Translations under genes and position numbers: made by a program
Shown: positions 12,681 to 24,991 of the stretch, piece after piece
Numbering within the stretch: the stretch's first letter is position 1
Layout of the letters: each line of letters opens with the position of its first letter
Assembly: GCA_019722365.1 (NCBI GenBank)
Contig: JADFUC010001644.1
Span: 248,001-312,000, forward strand
Length of the DNA stretch: 64,000 nucleotides
Direction of reading: 5' to 3'
Source of the DNA: Lithospermum erythrorhizon
Taxonomy: Eukaryota > Streptophyta > Magnoliopsida > Boraginales > Boraginaceae
The notes under the pieces: generated by a model
What the model saw: only the letters and a program-made list of their open reading frames with translations
Database searches by the model: none
What the model was told of the DNA's origin: nothing

Positions 12681-14036
12681 ATGGTGGACGTTGATAGAAA
12701 AACCAACATGAAAATGTCCAATAACATTTCCAACAAATCTCCAAAATTATCAACCAAACCAGAATTCTCAATCCCACCACCATCAACGGTCCGAGCAGCC
12801 GAGTTAGAGCCGGCTTCAGACTCGGCTTGTTCGGCTTATGAGCAATATATAAACCTCCCCAAGCTGAAAAAGCTGTGGGAATCAAATGAATTTCCCGGTT
12901 GGACCAACGAGTCGTTGCTTAAACCGGCTTTACAAGGCCTAGAGCTCACATTCCGGTTCGTTTCAACCGCTATGTTTGATCCTAGACCGTATACAAACCG
13001 CAAGGAATGGAAAAAACGGCTTGAGAGCTTGGCAATGACTCAAGTTGAAATCATAGCCATGTTGTCCGAAGAAATCGAACAAAAAGTGAACCAAACAAGC
13101 CCTAACGAGCTAAAAAACATGAAGTCAAAGACCCTCGAGTCAACACCGATTATTATAGAGAGCCGAATAAGTGAAGCCAGCTTGTTACCTCGGCTTGCAA
13201 CATGGGAAAAAACAGAAGATATAGCTCAAAAAGTATATTACACAATGGAACGTGAGATGCTGAATTTACCGTTTAGTCTCGGCTTAGGCGAGCCGAACAC
13301 GAGCCGAAAGCCGAGCCTAGATTATGATCTCATTTGCAAGCCGTTGAGTCTGCATGCATTAAAACAGAACACAATAATTTCACAGAATTATGAAGACCAA
13401 ACACTTCACACTATCCACCAGCTTTTAGAAACATGGATTCATGTTTCGAAAATGGTTCTTGAAAAACTTGTTACCATAATAAGTTCCAAAGATTTCGAAA
13501 AGGCTTCGAGTTTTTGTTGGTTACTTGAGAAGATATGGAAATTGTTAAGTGACATTGAAGAAACGCATTTGTTAATAGACCCTGGTGATTTCTTGAGACT
13601 CAAGAATCAGTTATCGATTAAAGCGGTAGCTGAGGCAGAGTTGTTCTGTTTCAGGTCGAGGGGGTTGATTGAAATAACCAAAATGTCTAAGGATTTGAGG
13701 CATAAGGTTCCGGAAATATTGGAGGTCGCGGTGGATCCAATGGGTGGTCCTAGGATTCAGGAGGCCGCAATGAGATTGTATAGACGAAAAGAAGGGTGTG
13801 AAAGAATCCATTTTCTTCAAGCATTGCAAGCTGTGGAAATGGCTGTGAAAAAGTTCTATTATTCATATAAGCAGTTGTTGGTTATTGTAATGGGGAGCTT
13901 AGAAGCAACCGCGAATAAGGGGGTAGGGAATCCGGACTCGAGTGGGGATTTGTTGGATCAAATAATATTTGAACCAACTTATTATCCAAGTTTGGATGCA
14001 GCCAAGACGTTTCTTGGGTACTATTGGAGCCATTAA
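12681..14036 (+). CDS. HSPRO2: HSPRO nematode-resistance-like protein
   Basis: Single-exon gene of the HSPRO (Hs1pro-1-like) family, which is stress- and pathogen-responsive and reported to interact with SnRK1 kinase; its biochemical activity is not established. The N-terminus MVDVDRK plus the conserved NKSPKLS and DSACSAYE blocks define the family's N-terminal domain. The C-terminal half carries conserved stretches such as ENQTLY-like EDQTLHTIHQLLE, FCFRSRGL, DPMGGPRIQEAAM and the ending PSLDAAKTFLGYYWSH. I chose ATG 12681 (451 aa) because family members start MVDxxxK there and the context AAAAATGG is favourable. An in-frame ATG at 12657 would add eight residues (MNSLFHAK). No frameshift was seen. 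It lies tail to tail with the EPC1-like gene, about 750 bp apart. Confidence 0.93.
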   Translation: MVDVDRKTNMKMSNNISNKSPKLSTKPEFSIPPPSTVRAAELEPASDSACSAYEQYINLPKLKKLWESNEFPGWTNESLLKPALQGLELTFRFVSTAMFDPRPYTNRKEWKKRLESLAMTQVEIIAMLSEEIEQKVNQTSPNELKNMKSKTLESTPIIIESRISEASLLPRLATWEKTEDIAQKVYYTMEREMLNLPFSLGLGEPNTSRKPSLDYDLICKPLSLHALKQNTIISQNYEDQTLHTIHQLLETWIHVSKMVLEKLVTIISSKDFEKASSFCWLLEKIWKLLSDIEETHLLIDPGDFLRLKNQLSIKAVAEAELFCFRSRGLIEITKMSKDLRHKVPEILEVAVDPMGGPRIQEAAMRLYRRKEGCERIHFLQALQAVEMAVKKFYYSYKQLLVIVMGSLEATANKGVGNPDSSGDLLDQIIFEPTYYPSLDAAKTFLGYYWSH

Positions 14037-14788
14037 AGTGGGATTTGGAGCAGAGGAATTCATAATCAACTGAGTTGACATAGTGGATGGTTGTCTAAGT
14101 TGGATGATGAATCGTGTATGAGACAACTTTTGAAATTTATTTTTGGTTTGTTATGTAGTGGACTCTTATAGAATAGTATTCATGGTATCACATTCATTGT
14201 AAGGGAAAGGGATATGTGGAAGAAAAGTTAAGTGGAAAGAGTGCTATTGGATAATCTTGAAGTTTAGCTTTGTGAATTACATTCTTGATCATGAATTATT
14301 ATAGAAATAACATCAACATCCCATCATCTAGGCAATCAATAAGATTTTAATAACAAGAGATTAAGGGCTAAATGTTCAGTGGAGATGATACAATTTCTTA
14401 TGAGTCCTGGAGACACCAACAAGTTTGCTTTCACACAACATTAAGCGAAGAAACCTATCGAAACTCCAAACATTAGCCGGTTACAAGCATTATTATGTAT
14501 CACCAATGAGCAGAGTAGCTAGTTATCTGATACGGAAAAACAAAATAATGCTATATCTCTGCTGTCATTTGCAGTTTGTACAATGGAGGTCCCAAGAGTT
14601 AAGGGAATAGGCCTGACGCTGGCCACAACTTAGTGTACATGATTTAGTTACAAAAATATTGCCAGGTAGTCAGGTACAACATGCTAACTAAAACCCTCTG
14701 ATTCAGTGGAACAAATAACTAATCTGTGATCATTCAGAACAATCTACACAATCAACTAGAAGAGTTTTAGTAAAACAATCTTGAAAAT

Positions 14789-17777
14789 TCACCAAAACCA
14801 GATGTTTCGGCTATCAACAGCCTTCACTGTTGTTGACACTAATGGCATCTTCCCAAATTCAGCTACGAATCTATTAACACATTCTGTCCTTTTCTCACTG
14901 TGGCCTCCCAAGCTACTAATCCCTGTTGAACCAATCTCAAATATCTTCCCTGTATCGAAGTGCAGTGACAGACATTAAAAGGCAACCATGGGAAAAATAC
15001 ATCCGTTGATCCAACAAATTGGTTGTTTTCATATGGTGTGTATTTTTAACCAGTACTTTTTACTCATGTTATGCCATATAACAATAGAAAGCATCATTAC
15101 ACAATGTAAATAAGTAAATGGCAAAACAAGAGAAACAAAACTGGAATGTAGCAGTTCTCGAATAAACAACTAGCAGAGGATTAGTGTCTGAAGTATTATA
15201 TTTTCCACATACCAATTATGAACAATCAATTTTAAGACAAGGGTCAAATTACTGGATTTAGATAGTGGATTCTAGGGGGGAAATGAAACTGATAATTGAG
15301 AACTTCTTGCTTCTCTCTATCCTTGAAGCAATCAAAAGATCAGGTAATATCTATGATTCCTCCACATTGACAAAACAAATTCTTCAGCAGTAAAGAAAGA
15401 ATTCCTTTCAGATGGCATAGCATGCTTACTATGACTAGTTTTTCCCTCAACGAGTGATGATACCATTTCATTTCTTCCTACATGAAAATCAACTACTAAT
15501 ATATCACTCGTGAGTTTCAGCATAAATTAGAAAGAAAGAAAAGGAATTCTCGTCATTTTTAAGGTTACTTCATATCATAGAGTACCATATAATGTCACAC
15601 CCATTGGCTAAATTCATGCTATCATTGCCACCTTTCTGAATCATGCACTTAAATCTTAATCACTTTCTACATATTGAGTCACTATTAACCAACATAAGAC
15701 TGTTCATATTTTCGTTTCTTTGGTTCTTTAGATTTCAGTACTGTAGCTTCATCAGTTGAACATGTATCTTCATATGCCATCAGAGTACACTACATTGTAC
15801 ACATAAGTCTATCAATGACAAAGAAACAATATCAGCAAACTACCTTTTACCCATATAGGGGGAGCACCAGTTGCATTTGCTACAAGGAACGACATTGCAA
15901 TATCTTCACAATTCCTGCTCGTTGTTTTGAAATTCCATTTAATATACAGAAATAGAAGTATCTGATAATGAAAGAGCCGATGATATTTGAGGCCAGGATA
16001 GAAAACCCAACCTGTTTTTTGTCACATATTCTCGAATTGAAGCTGGCATTTCATAGGTGTACAGACTTAGATATTTTTTGTGGAATAAGGCAGCTTTCGA
16101 GAGCACCATGCTATATGTTCCCGTCCACCATACTGACCACCAGCCTCCATAAACAAAGTTGCCTTGGTCACCTTTCTGCATGAGAATCTTGTGTGTCAAT
16201 GTAGTACATATGACATTTCAGATATAATACAATTAGGCTTTTCCTATATGGAAATCCTACCATGACAAAGAAACTATGAATCAAACTGCAAGCAGATGTA
16301 GTAAACAATCTATGACACTTAATCCATCTGACTTGAATGGCTATATGCCATAACTGTGAACCACATCTACGCAAAAGAGAAGACATAAGAATTAAAATTC
16401 AGTAACAACCACCTCCAACCCTCCCTGAAGTATTACATAATATAATCCCATTGAATTAAACCCCTGCATTTTTCTTCTCTCTTGGCTTTACTTCCAATTA
16501 TCTCACCTGTACTTTTCATACCTAATAATGATGTATAATAATAATTATTGGTTCAAATTTAAGCTACATTAAATGAAAGCACCTACCGATTCATCCACCC
16601 AATGTACACGAGGAACAAACCCAACCATTGCATCAGGGGCACTTTGCCAAACACTAAATGCCAATTCTACTGATGCACAAGGGAATATGATATCATCATC
16701 AATTGAGAAGACCACATCTGTCTTCAAATCTTTAATTTCTTTAAATCTGTTGTTCAAACTGTCTTCTTTGTTTATATCGAATTTCAGCTCGATTTCACGA
16801 CCATCTTTCGAGTGCAATTGTACAACAAGATTTAAATATTTAATAATAGAATCTGAAGGAGGATCAGGTTCACTCCAGACAATGTGAATAGATTGAAGTC
16901 CAGGACATGATGCATAATGAGAAATGGACTTCTTCAAAAGATCATTTCTCTTCCAGGTATTAATCAACAAAGCATATCCTTTCCTGAAAATGAAGTTAAA
17001 TTGGCAATTTGGCATCAGATAAAAAATCATTCCATAGCAAAATAAACGAATTATTAAACAGCAAAATTGACGAATCGATGAAACAAAAAACAAAATACTC
17101 ATACTGAAGACGGATTTAAGTGGCAAGAGTGTATCCCTGCATCTATGAGCTAACAAGCTCATATATGATACAAAATAAAGAAGACAAAAAGAATTAATTT
17201 AACTGTTTAACACTAAACCAAGTAAGCACCTAGCTTTAGAAATAACCTGAATTGGCCAAAGTTAAGCTATGCTATTTTTGTAGAAGTTCCTAAATGCTAC
17301 ACAATGGATTATGCTAAATTCCAATAATGTGAATCAACTTATTAATAATTTTTGCATTTGGGCAGTATATATGTAAGCTAAATCATGAGAGAAAAACTAA
17401 CATAAATCAGACAAGCAAATAAACAGCAACAAAAATAAGACCAATCAAGGGAATACACAATTAAGCAGTACATAACTTGAGTTCATTAAAACAAGCATAG
17501 TTTTAAGGAAACTACTACAAAACAATACCAAAAAACACTCATTAATTCAAACAAAAAAGTCCAAACTTTGCAGTATTATTGCTACTCACTTGGGTAAAGA
17601 AGATTTATACAAAGCATCAGAACGATTCTTCCACCCAACAAAAGATGGAGTCCTTGTTGTGAAAGCAAGCAGAGCAAAGACTATACAACAAGACAACAAT
17701 AGCTTCACCTTCACAGATCCAACTGCATATATAGTAGCCTGCCTCCACTTTCTTCTGTTGAACATATTAGTCCTCAT
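14789..17777 (-). CDS. EPC1: GT64 glycosyltransferase, EPC1/GMT1 type
   Basis: Golgi type II membrane glycosyltransferase of family GT64. Arabidopsis EPC1 (also called GMT1) is the GIPC sphingolipid mannosyltransferase and affects cell adhesion. Five exons, all GT-AG: 17777-17590, 16983-16587, 16175-16012, 15914-15844 and 14949-14789. They join without frame breaks to 326 aa, near the family's usual length. Exon 1 supplies a basic N-terminus and a membrane anchor (VKLLLSCCIVFALLAF). Exon 2 has NTWKR, HIVWSEP, DINKEDSLNNRFKEI and the metal-binding DxD motif in FSIDDDIIFP. Exon 3 has GGWWSVWWTGTYSMVLSKAA, exon 4 NCEDIAMSFL, and exon 5 GSTGISSLGGH and the C-terminus AVDSRNIWFW. Start ATG 17777 precedes MRTNMFNRRKW. 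The assignment to mannosyl transfer is by family, not proven here. Confidence 0.92.
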
Positions 17778-18716
17778 CCTTCACTTTTTCTTACACCAAC
17801 TACAAAATAATTTTTACAACGTTCTCGATTTTCGAGGTGAAACTTTGATCATAAATAATTCCCGCTTCAAGAATGGTTGGTTATTTCAGAATTATGCTGC
17901 TAAATCTGCACTAAGTTTCAATCCCACTAGTCATGGATGAGTGAACTCAGTAAGAGATCTAGTAGCCATAGGTGCAACACTATTAAAAACAAACCAAATC
18001 AAGCCTTATCAAACTAGCTCGGGTCGACTGTATGAATACTCCCAAACTACCTCGACTGTATGAATACAATCAAATTAGTTTGGTCGGCTATATAAATAAT
18101 ACAGGTATCTCGTGTCTAGGTGCAACAATATTAATTTTGACAAAAAATGCTATCTTGATGCCAAAAAAAACTGAATAGGAATGAAATACGGAGTACAAAG
18201 ATGGGTACAATTATTTCAGCTTTCTTGAATCAAACAAAGCAAATTCAAAGCGAATATTTATTGTGTGATACGAGAAAGATCAGAAACAAGTAGGAAATTA
18301 TTGGGTTGTACACAAAAACATTAAAGATTGAGTCTTTACAGCACAAGATTGAAAAATATGTGTTTGGGTTTCCTATATTTGTGAAATATTTGCTGGGGTT
18401 TTTCCTTTTGTTTTTTTTTGAGATTTTGCAATCTGGATCTGTTCAATTATTAGTTCCATTAAATCTGTGTGGTTTTTTATTATAGGCTGCTTAGATTTTT
18501 TGTTTGATTTCAGTCAAAATTTCCGGCTTTTTGAATTGAAAAAATCTTGAAATTTGGCCAATTTCAATCCATAATTCAAAGTCGTATTATCATATTAGCA
18601 TGCATACGCACTAGGATTACAGGTGTTCATAATTTATTGACAGTATTATAGAATATGTTTGTAAAGTTAAATATCCCGGTTAATGACGATTTATTATATT
18701 TTTTGTTATTCCGTTA

Positions 18717-18904
18717 AAGTTGTGATATTTATATTAGATGATTTTAAAAGTTAATTTGAAAATAAAAATTATATTCAGATAACAATGTAACATGTATATA
18801 ACATGATTTTAAAGAATTGTTGTGATATGTATATTAATTGATTTTAAAAATTAATTAAAAAATAAAAGTTATATTCAGATAACATATAACATGATTTTAA
18901 AGAA
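18717..18904. repeat. Tandem duplication, about 95 bp, two copies
   Basis: Two adjacent diverged copies share TTGTGATAT..ATATTA..GATTTTAAAA, AATAAAA.TTATATTCAGATAAC and ATAACATGATTTTAAAG. It is very AT-rich and no coding content was seen. Confidence 0.65.
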
Positions 18905-19504
18905 AGGTAAAGTATAACATATGATATGGATTCATTATGATATTTACAGTACAAAATGAGTGATATGTACTCAGTATTTATTAGTGGCATCTTAGTCATC
19001 TTTGTCTTAGACCAAACGTGTGTTTATTGAGTCCCACTAGAGAGAATCTAGTGTTGAAGATTAGTTTAATAAAGTAGTGTTATAGGTGGAATAAATATAT
19101 AGGTTCCGAAAGTTTTAGGTGACCAATTTTGTACGGAGTATTCCTTAATAGTCTCAAGTTGAAAATACAGTATAATAAGTTTTAACAGTCACAAAGTGAA
19201 GTTCAACAAGTCATATTTTTTAATTAATTAGCTGGTCTAAATGCTTTGAAAGTCAATTAAGGTTGGTTCTGTTGAACATCTCAATAGAGATTTAATGCAA
19301 ATATTAGTAATGAACAATTTCTTATTTATTTATCTTACACCTCAGCCTCTACTTACATGTTTAAGTATTTTCTTAAATAAGCTGCTTAAGTAGTTATGAA
19401 ACTGTTAGATCGACATTTTAAATGTATTTTTGATCTAACAAATGGAATAAAACAAGGCTCTTTTTATATTTAAATTCAGTATATTTAATTCCAAAAAAAT
19501 AACA

Positions 19505-19605
19505 ACTGAAATATGCCATTCTTGGAATTTGAACCCGCAAGGCCGCAACCTTAGCCAAAAAGTTCAACAACGAGACCACTGGGCCGCGAACAATATTTTC
19601 AGATC
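19505..19605 (-). mobile_element. tRNA-derived SINE fragment
   Basis: On the minus strand an A-box-like GCGGCCCAGTGGTC (19587-19574) is followed, with tRNA-like spacing, by a B-box-like CGGGTTCAAATTCC (19537-19524). These are the pol III internal promoter elements that head plant SINEs. It does not fold into a complete tRNA (no clear acceptor stem), so it is called as a SINE head rather than a gene. The tail end is not clear. Confidence 0.55.
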
Positions 19606-20439
19606 GTTTGCTATTCAAATATCGTCTTTGGAATTGGTTTTTGTTACTCTCAAACCTAACAATATTTACTTTTACGAAGTTGAAGCTATAATAATAATAT
19701 TTAAACTTTATTAGTTTTTTCAAGTTTTTTTTCTTTTACTTTTTTTTTCGAGTTTTCTTTTATTAAATTAATCATTTTCATCTTTGTATGGTTGTATTTT
19801 ATTTCTATATTTCTTTTTTCTCTGTGATTTATTAGCGCCTTTATATTTATTGTATATTTTGGTTATATTTTTTCTATTAAATTAATCGTTATTCATCAAG
19901 AATGGTTATGAAAAACTAAATATGACATATATAATTAATTTTTGGCTCTTTTTATTGTATTTATTGAGTAATAATAACAATTATTCTTTGAGTATGTCGA
20001 TAAAAAAATAAATATGACATATATCATTATATTAACAATAAATCGTCATTTTTGTACGTTTTGGTTCTATTTTTTGAGTTAATGTAACCATAATCGGTTG
20101 ATAATGGTGATGAAAAATTAAATATGATAACTATAACATTAAATTAATAATTAACCTTTTATTGCGTATTTTGGTTGTACCTTTTTAGTTAGAATAACCA
20201 TTTTTTGTTACGGATGTTAAAAAATACAATCAACACGAAATAAAAATATAACAGTACTGTTATAACTTAATTCCAAACATAATAATTTCAATTTAATTTT
20301 AGATACTGATATCCATTAAATACCTAATAATGGTTAGTTTAATCTTTAAAATATAACCAAAATGTAGCCCCAAAAAATATGAATGCTTCAATGAAAGACA
20401 ACCGAGAATAAGTACTATTGGGCCACAGTTTAAGTACAT

Positions 20440-20580
20440 TTAGGCTTGTAGCCCAATTGGTAATGGTGTTGATATTCACAAAGGAGGTCGCTTGTTCTCG
20501 AACCTTGCATGCGAATTTTTTACTGAATTTTCCGCACCTTAACATAATATTAAAAAATAAAAAACAAAAAGCAAAAGGTA
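20440..20580 (+). mobile_element. tRNA-derived SINE, plus strand
   Basis: An A-box-like TAGCCCAATTGGTAATGG (about 20449-20466) and a B-box-like TGTTCTCGAACC (about 20493-20504) have SINE-like spacing, with AAAGGAGGTCG between them as in many plant SINE heads. A short body follows, then an A-rich stretch at about 20548-20580. It differs from the minus-strand fragment about 0.9 kb upstream. Confidence 0.6.
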
Positions 20581-20747
20581 AAATTATTATTATATCCTTC
20601 TTAAGTATCATGCTTAAATAAATCCTTAAGCACCTAAAGGACTCCCCTGGACCTTATCACAATTTCACGTGACTTAGATTCAAATTTTGTTAAGTAAAAT
20701 TACTCAACCTAGAAGGGGATGAAAACGAGAATGTATACTTCGTATAG

Positions 20748-20872
20748 AGACTTCTTTGGTAGGAAGTCATCGAAAGATTGAGATGAGGACGAGAATATAC
20801 TCAACAAAATAGAGACTTATTTGGTATAAGTCATCGAAAAATTGAGATGAGGACGAGAATATACTCAACAAA
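20748..20872. repeat. Tandem duplication, about 62 bp, two copies
   Basis: Two nearly identical copies contain GAGACTT.TTTGGTA..AAGTCATCGAAA.ATTGAGATGAGGACGAGAATATACTCAACAAA in short pieces. It is intergenic. Confidence 0.75.
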
Positions 20873-23499
20873 GAGGAGGATGAGAATGAATGTAAACCTT
20901 CAATGGAATTAGGGACAAGATTGTCCACATTAGCATTCTTAACTTCCATATATGAAGGTGCTGAGGTAATTTTGTATGCAACATCAAACAAGTGTCCTGA
21001 AGTTTATTTAGTGATGGAATTTAATACAATTTGACACTAGTTATCAACATATGGCATATCAATCATAATAAATTGATTTTGAAAGATGACATTTTTGTGT
21101 AATAATAATATTTTCTTCATTTTTATATAACTTGAAACAATTGAATGAATAAATTGGAATGTCTCCAATATAAATTGAAATAATTGAATGTACATTTTCT
21201 CAATACCTAGGCTAGATCGCTACCTTGTTGAAGTAAACTAATACCCACATACTAAAACAACGATCCAAAGTACCATACAACCCAACTCAACTGGACTCAT
21301 ACTCAACTTGTTTCACGGGCGATTAACCCTACGATTGTTGGGCTGAACGAGACTCGACCGGCCGAGCGATCGGGCACGCCTCACAACGAATTGATCCAAA
21401 AAACCTAACTCCACTATCTGTTTGATTGATTTATCAAGTTGAATTCGTAGAAAATATACATCGACAACAAATAATTGATACTACCCTATTCAAGAAGTAC
21501 ATACCTTATAATGATCACTAAAAAACCGTATTCAAGCATCACTGACGGGCATTCGGGAGATACTTGAGTAAAAAAATTTGTCCATATCCAAAACAACATA
21601 TCGAATAACAAGGCGACACATCTCCAAAGACTAGATAAAATTTATTTGAATCCGCACGAATTTCATGTTGATGTTCTTAAACGTATAATCAAGTTCTAAA
21701 CTTAACGGATACGAATCCCATAACGCTACAGATTGTACAAAAACAATAAACAACATTGGCTACAAGTGTGTGTACCCGATTTTCGGACATATTAAGTCAT
21801 AGCCGAATTGAATTGCTTACAATACCCAAAGTTAGGACATTCAAGATCGTCCACACCAAAGAATTGCCCAAACTACTTCAGAGGGTTTACTAGAACGCTT
21901 AAAGCATAAACTAGAATCAAGAGGTTCGCCTATATCGGGTGGCCGAGAAGCTGGAGAGCTCTTCGAGGAGATAAAAACCTCAAAATCTCATCTCGGCCCA
22001 CCTGCCCCACAACCGACTCAAACGTAGTTCGGGTTCGATTGCCTCAAATGTTTCATTCACGCTTTCACTTATACTGGAAGTTTATAATACATTTATTATA
22101 TAGTTCGGTTTAATGCTTCATACATGAATTTTTGACGACTGACAGAGAATATATTAAATAATATTAATCAATATTATATTTAATATATGTATTACGAGCT
22201 TTTAATTCTGCAGCTCATCGAAACCCTAATGCCAACATGTTAAATCCTAAAATACTAATTGTCTAAGAATTAATATATTGAACTTACATATATATGTATA
22301 TATAATTTGAACGAGTAAATTGGTTGTAAAATCTAAATTATTCATCACATTTTTACGAGATCGAATTTCTCATATTTGGAAAATTTCATCACCACAAGTC
22401 AACCCTATTATTTGCTTAAACACACACAATCTTTTATTAACAAAATACCACAGTTTTCATGTAAAATGACTAATTTAACCTTCTCCCATACTTTCACCCA
22501 AAATACCCCATATATTGTAACTATCGCCTATTTTCACCCAAAATATTTTATTAGTCAAATAACTTTATCTCTCTAAAATCAGACGCATCAAAACTATTTT
22601 TCACTCTAAAATTTTCATGTTCTTAACCCCAAAAGCCTAAAAAGACTTACATAACGTAAGCTATTCCTAAAATCTCTAGCTAATTTCTGTGAATTTTGGT
22701 AAAGAGTAACGGAAATTAAGTTTTTTCTTCAAATTTTGTATGATACCACTCGAAAAACTATATTTTTTAACATACGTAAAGGGTCATAGTAAGTTATTTG
22801 GAGTTTTGAGTTTGGTAAACAAAAAAAAAATTAAATTTTATTAATTTAAACAAAAGATTTTGAATTCAAATATTTTATATGTGTTTCATGTGTGTTATCC
22901 GGTTTCTCATGTTGTTACTTATGCTTATTTCACACAAAATTAATCTTTTAGCTTTTTCAGAAGTTTTGATGTTGTTATTTCATGATATTTGTGTTTTTAT
23001 TTCACAAAAGTTTGAATCTTTTAAGCCATGTTTCAAGCGATGTTAAACTGTTATAATTTAGTATATATTATAACACATGTTATAATTTTAGGATAAAATA
23101 TTAAGTAACCGTTATAATAAGTCACTTAGGTAATGTGGCTTTATTTATTTATGATTTGAGGGTATTTTTAACGAAAGGTTGAATTTTGTTAATTTAAACC
23201 CAAAGTTTGAATAATATCATATTTGTAATAAATTCATGTTCTATGCGTCAGATTTTATTAGTTGGGTTTTGCGGTGTTATTCGGAGTTTTTAATAAAATA
23301 TTTAATCTTTTTAATTTTCGACTTCGCGTCAGCGACGCTATTGCTTTCAGGTTCTTGTGTCGCGACTTTTCACGTTAACGCTTAGCATCGCACTTATATT
23401 TCATGTATCGATTTGTAGAACATTAGTCTTATATTATAAATTTGATATAACACGCTTATATTAACTTCAGAAATGGTTATGATTCTGGGATGTGAATAA

Positions 23500-24060
23500 T
23501 ATAATACTAAGATAATCCATTATAATCGATTATACCATATTATAATAAATTATATCAAATTATTATCCATTATAATCGCATCAGGCTAATTTTGATAATT
23601 CATTGTTAATGTAAAATATGGCGGCTACTGGGAGGATCCGGTTAAAAACATGACACATTCGACATGTAAATTTAGTAACAACACGGCGCGATCAATGTAA
23701 TGCACTATCTGTGTGACAAACTTTACAACATTGTATGGTAAGACAATCAGCAGTAGATACTATCAGTATTTTCATTAAGAAATAAATCATTTGAATTTCA
23801 AATTCAATGTCAACATTATATTGTACTTATTATATAGAGATAAAAATTACATTAAGTGATAATGAAAAATTATTATTCTACATAGTTCAATTATACATTA
23901 TTTTATTATGGTATTATTAGTCTTCAAAACTATAATGCATGAGAACGTGTTATAATGAATTATACAAGATTATAGTATAATATAATAAAATATAATGCAT
24001 GATAATGTGTTATAATGTATTATAATTGATTATAATGCATTCATAATTTCTTATTAATAA
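23500..24060. repeat. Cluster of TTATAAT / ATTATAA motifs
   Basis: TTATAAT, CATTATAAT and ATTATACCATATTATAAT-like words recur many times in this AT-rich interval, in both orientations and with irregular spacing. This looks like degenerate simple repeat expansion, not regulatory sites. Confidence 0.5.
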
Positions 24061-24909
24061 ATGTATATTCAAACACAACAAAAATATTGTGTATATTAAC
24101 AAATACACACAATACATTTAATTTTATGAACAAAAGAGAGCATATAAACCCAAGATTAAATGTTATATAATAACAAATTAAAGACGAGCTTAATTGGGTT
24201 TAAGAAAATCAAATCTTTTTATTTATTATTATCGAATTTAAATTGTAAAATAAAAATAAACAACTGTAGATATCAGCCGAAAATCTGCTGTAGAGTTTAA
24301 AACGGGTTTCGAGAGTTTATTTAATGAGGGTATAATAGCTATTTCATACAAAAAATGTTTTCAAATAAAAAAATATCAGCAGAAAGAAATACATGATTGA
24401 TTTGTATTGGCTAAAGTTCTCTCATATTTCCAATATTGCACTACTACATAAAATTTGTATCGATGGAGTTACTAGAACGGTTCGAACCATGGCTGCTACA
24501 ATCACACATGAAACAGTAAACAAATTCATATGAAATTATTATTTTAGCCTCCTATTTATAAGTGTAGTGTTTGAGGAAGTTTCACTTAGAGGCACAAGTG
24601 TCATTTCACATACTTTTAGCACGGTTTCAGCGTGCTCATGAGCTGAGCTGTTATACACACACCCAAATAAAGGCTGGAAATGTGTGATTTAACGACTATT
24701 TCTGCCTCCCTCCTTATTTGGTGTCATAGTTAGCTAGTGAAGTTTCTTATTAAAGCGCAAAACCGTCATTTCACTAAAAAGTTACTATACCTACACAGAT
24801 AAATAAGTACACTGTTGGAATCCAGTGACTAAAATCCACTCCAACAAGTTGTTAAAAATAATTAAACCCCTAATAAAACTTCCTCAAACAGTAATTTTGG
24901 ACACTGTAA

Positions 24910-24926
24910 ATGGGCTATAAGCCCAT
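24910..24926. promoter_or_regulatory. Palindromic double site II element
   Basis: ATGGGCT-ATA-AGCCCAT is a perfect inverted repeat of seven bases around three. TGGGCY / RGCCCA site II elements are bound by TCP factors in promoters of translation and cell-growth genes. It lies 66 bp before the eIF3f start codon, near a telo-box. Confidence 0.55.
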
Positions 24927-24948
24927 AACAGAGACTCCAAAAGGGCAG

Positions 24949-24956
24949 AACCCTAA
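24949..24956 (+). promoter_or_regulatory. Telo-box (AACCCTAA) upstream of eIF3f
   Basis: AACCCTAA sits 23 bp downstream of the site II palindrome and 35 bp before the start codon. The telo-box plus site II pairing is a known arrangement in plant ribosomal and translation-factor genes. It may lie in the 5' UTR. Confidence 0.5.
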
Positions 24957-24991
24957 CAAGTGGTGCTCCATTTGCCCCCTCAAAGAAAACG

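Larger units (their letters stand above)
17950..24900. other. Long intergenic AT-rich region
   Basis: No protein-coding gene was recognised. It holds a tandem duplication at 18717-18904, two tRNA-derived SINE-like pieces (about 19505-19600 minus, about 20440-20580 plus), a 60-odd-bp tandem duplication at 20748-20872, a somewhat GC-richer patch at about 21230-22060, and a region at about 23500-24060 rich in TTATAAT and its complement. The last few hundred bases are the upstream region of the eIF3f gene. Confidence 0.6.

Noticed and set aside
19524..19587. Possible tRNA gene
   Set aside because: A- and B-box-like motifs are present, but there is no matching acceptor stem or anticodon arm, so it is a SINE head.
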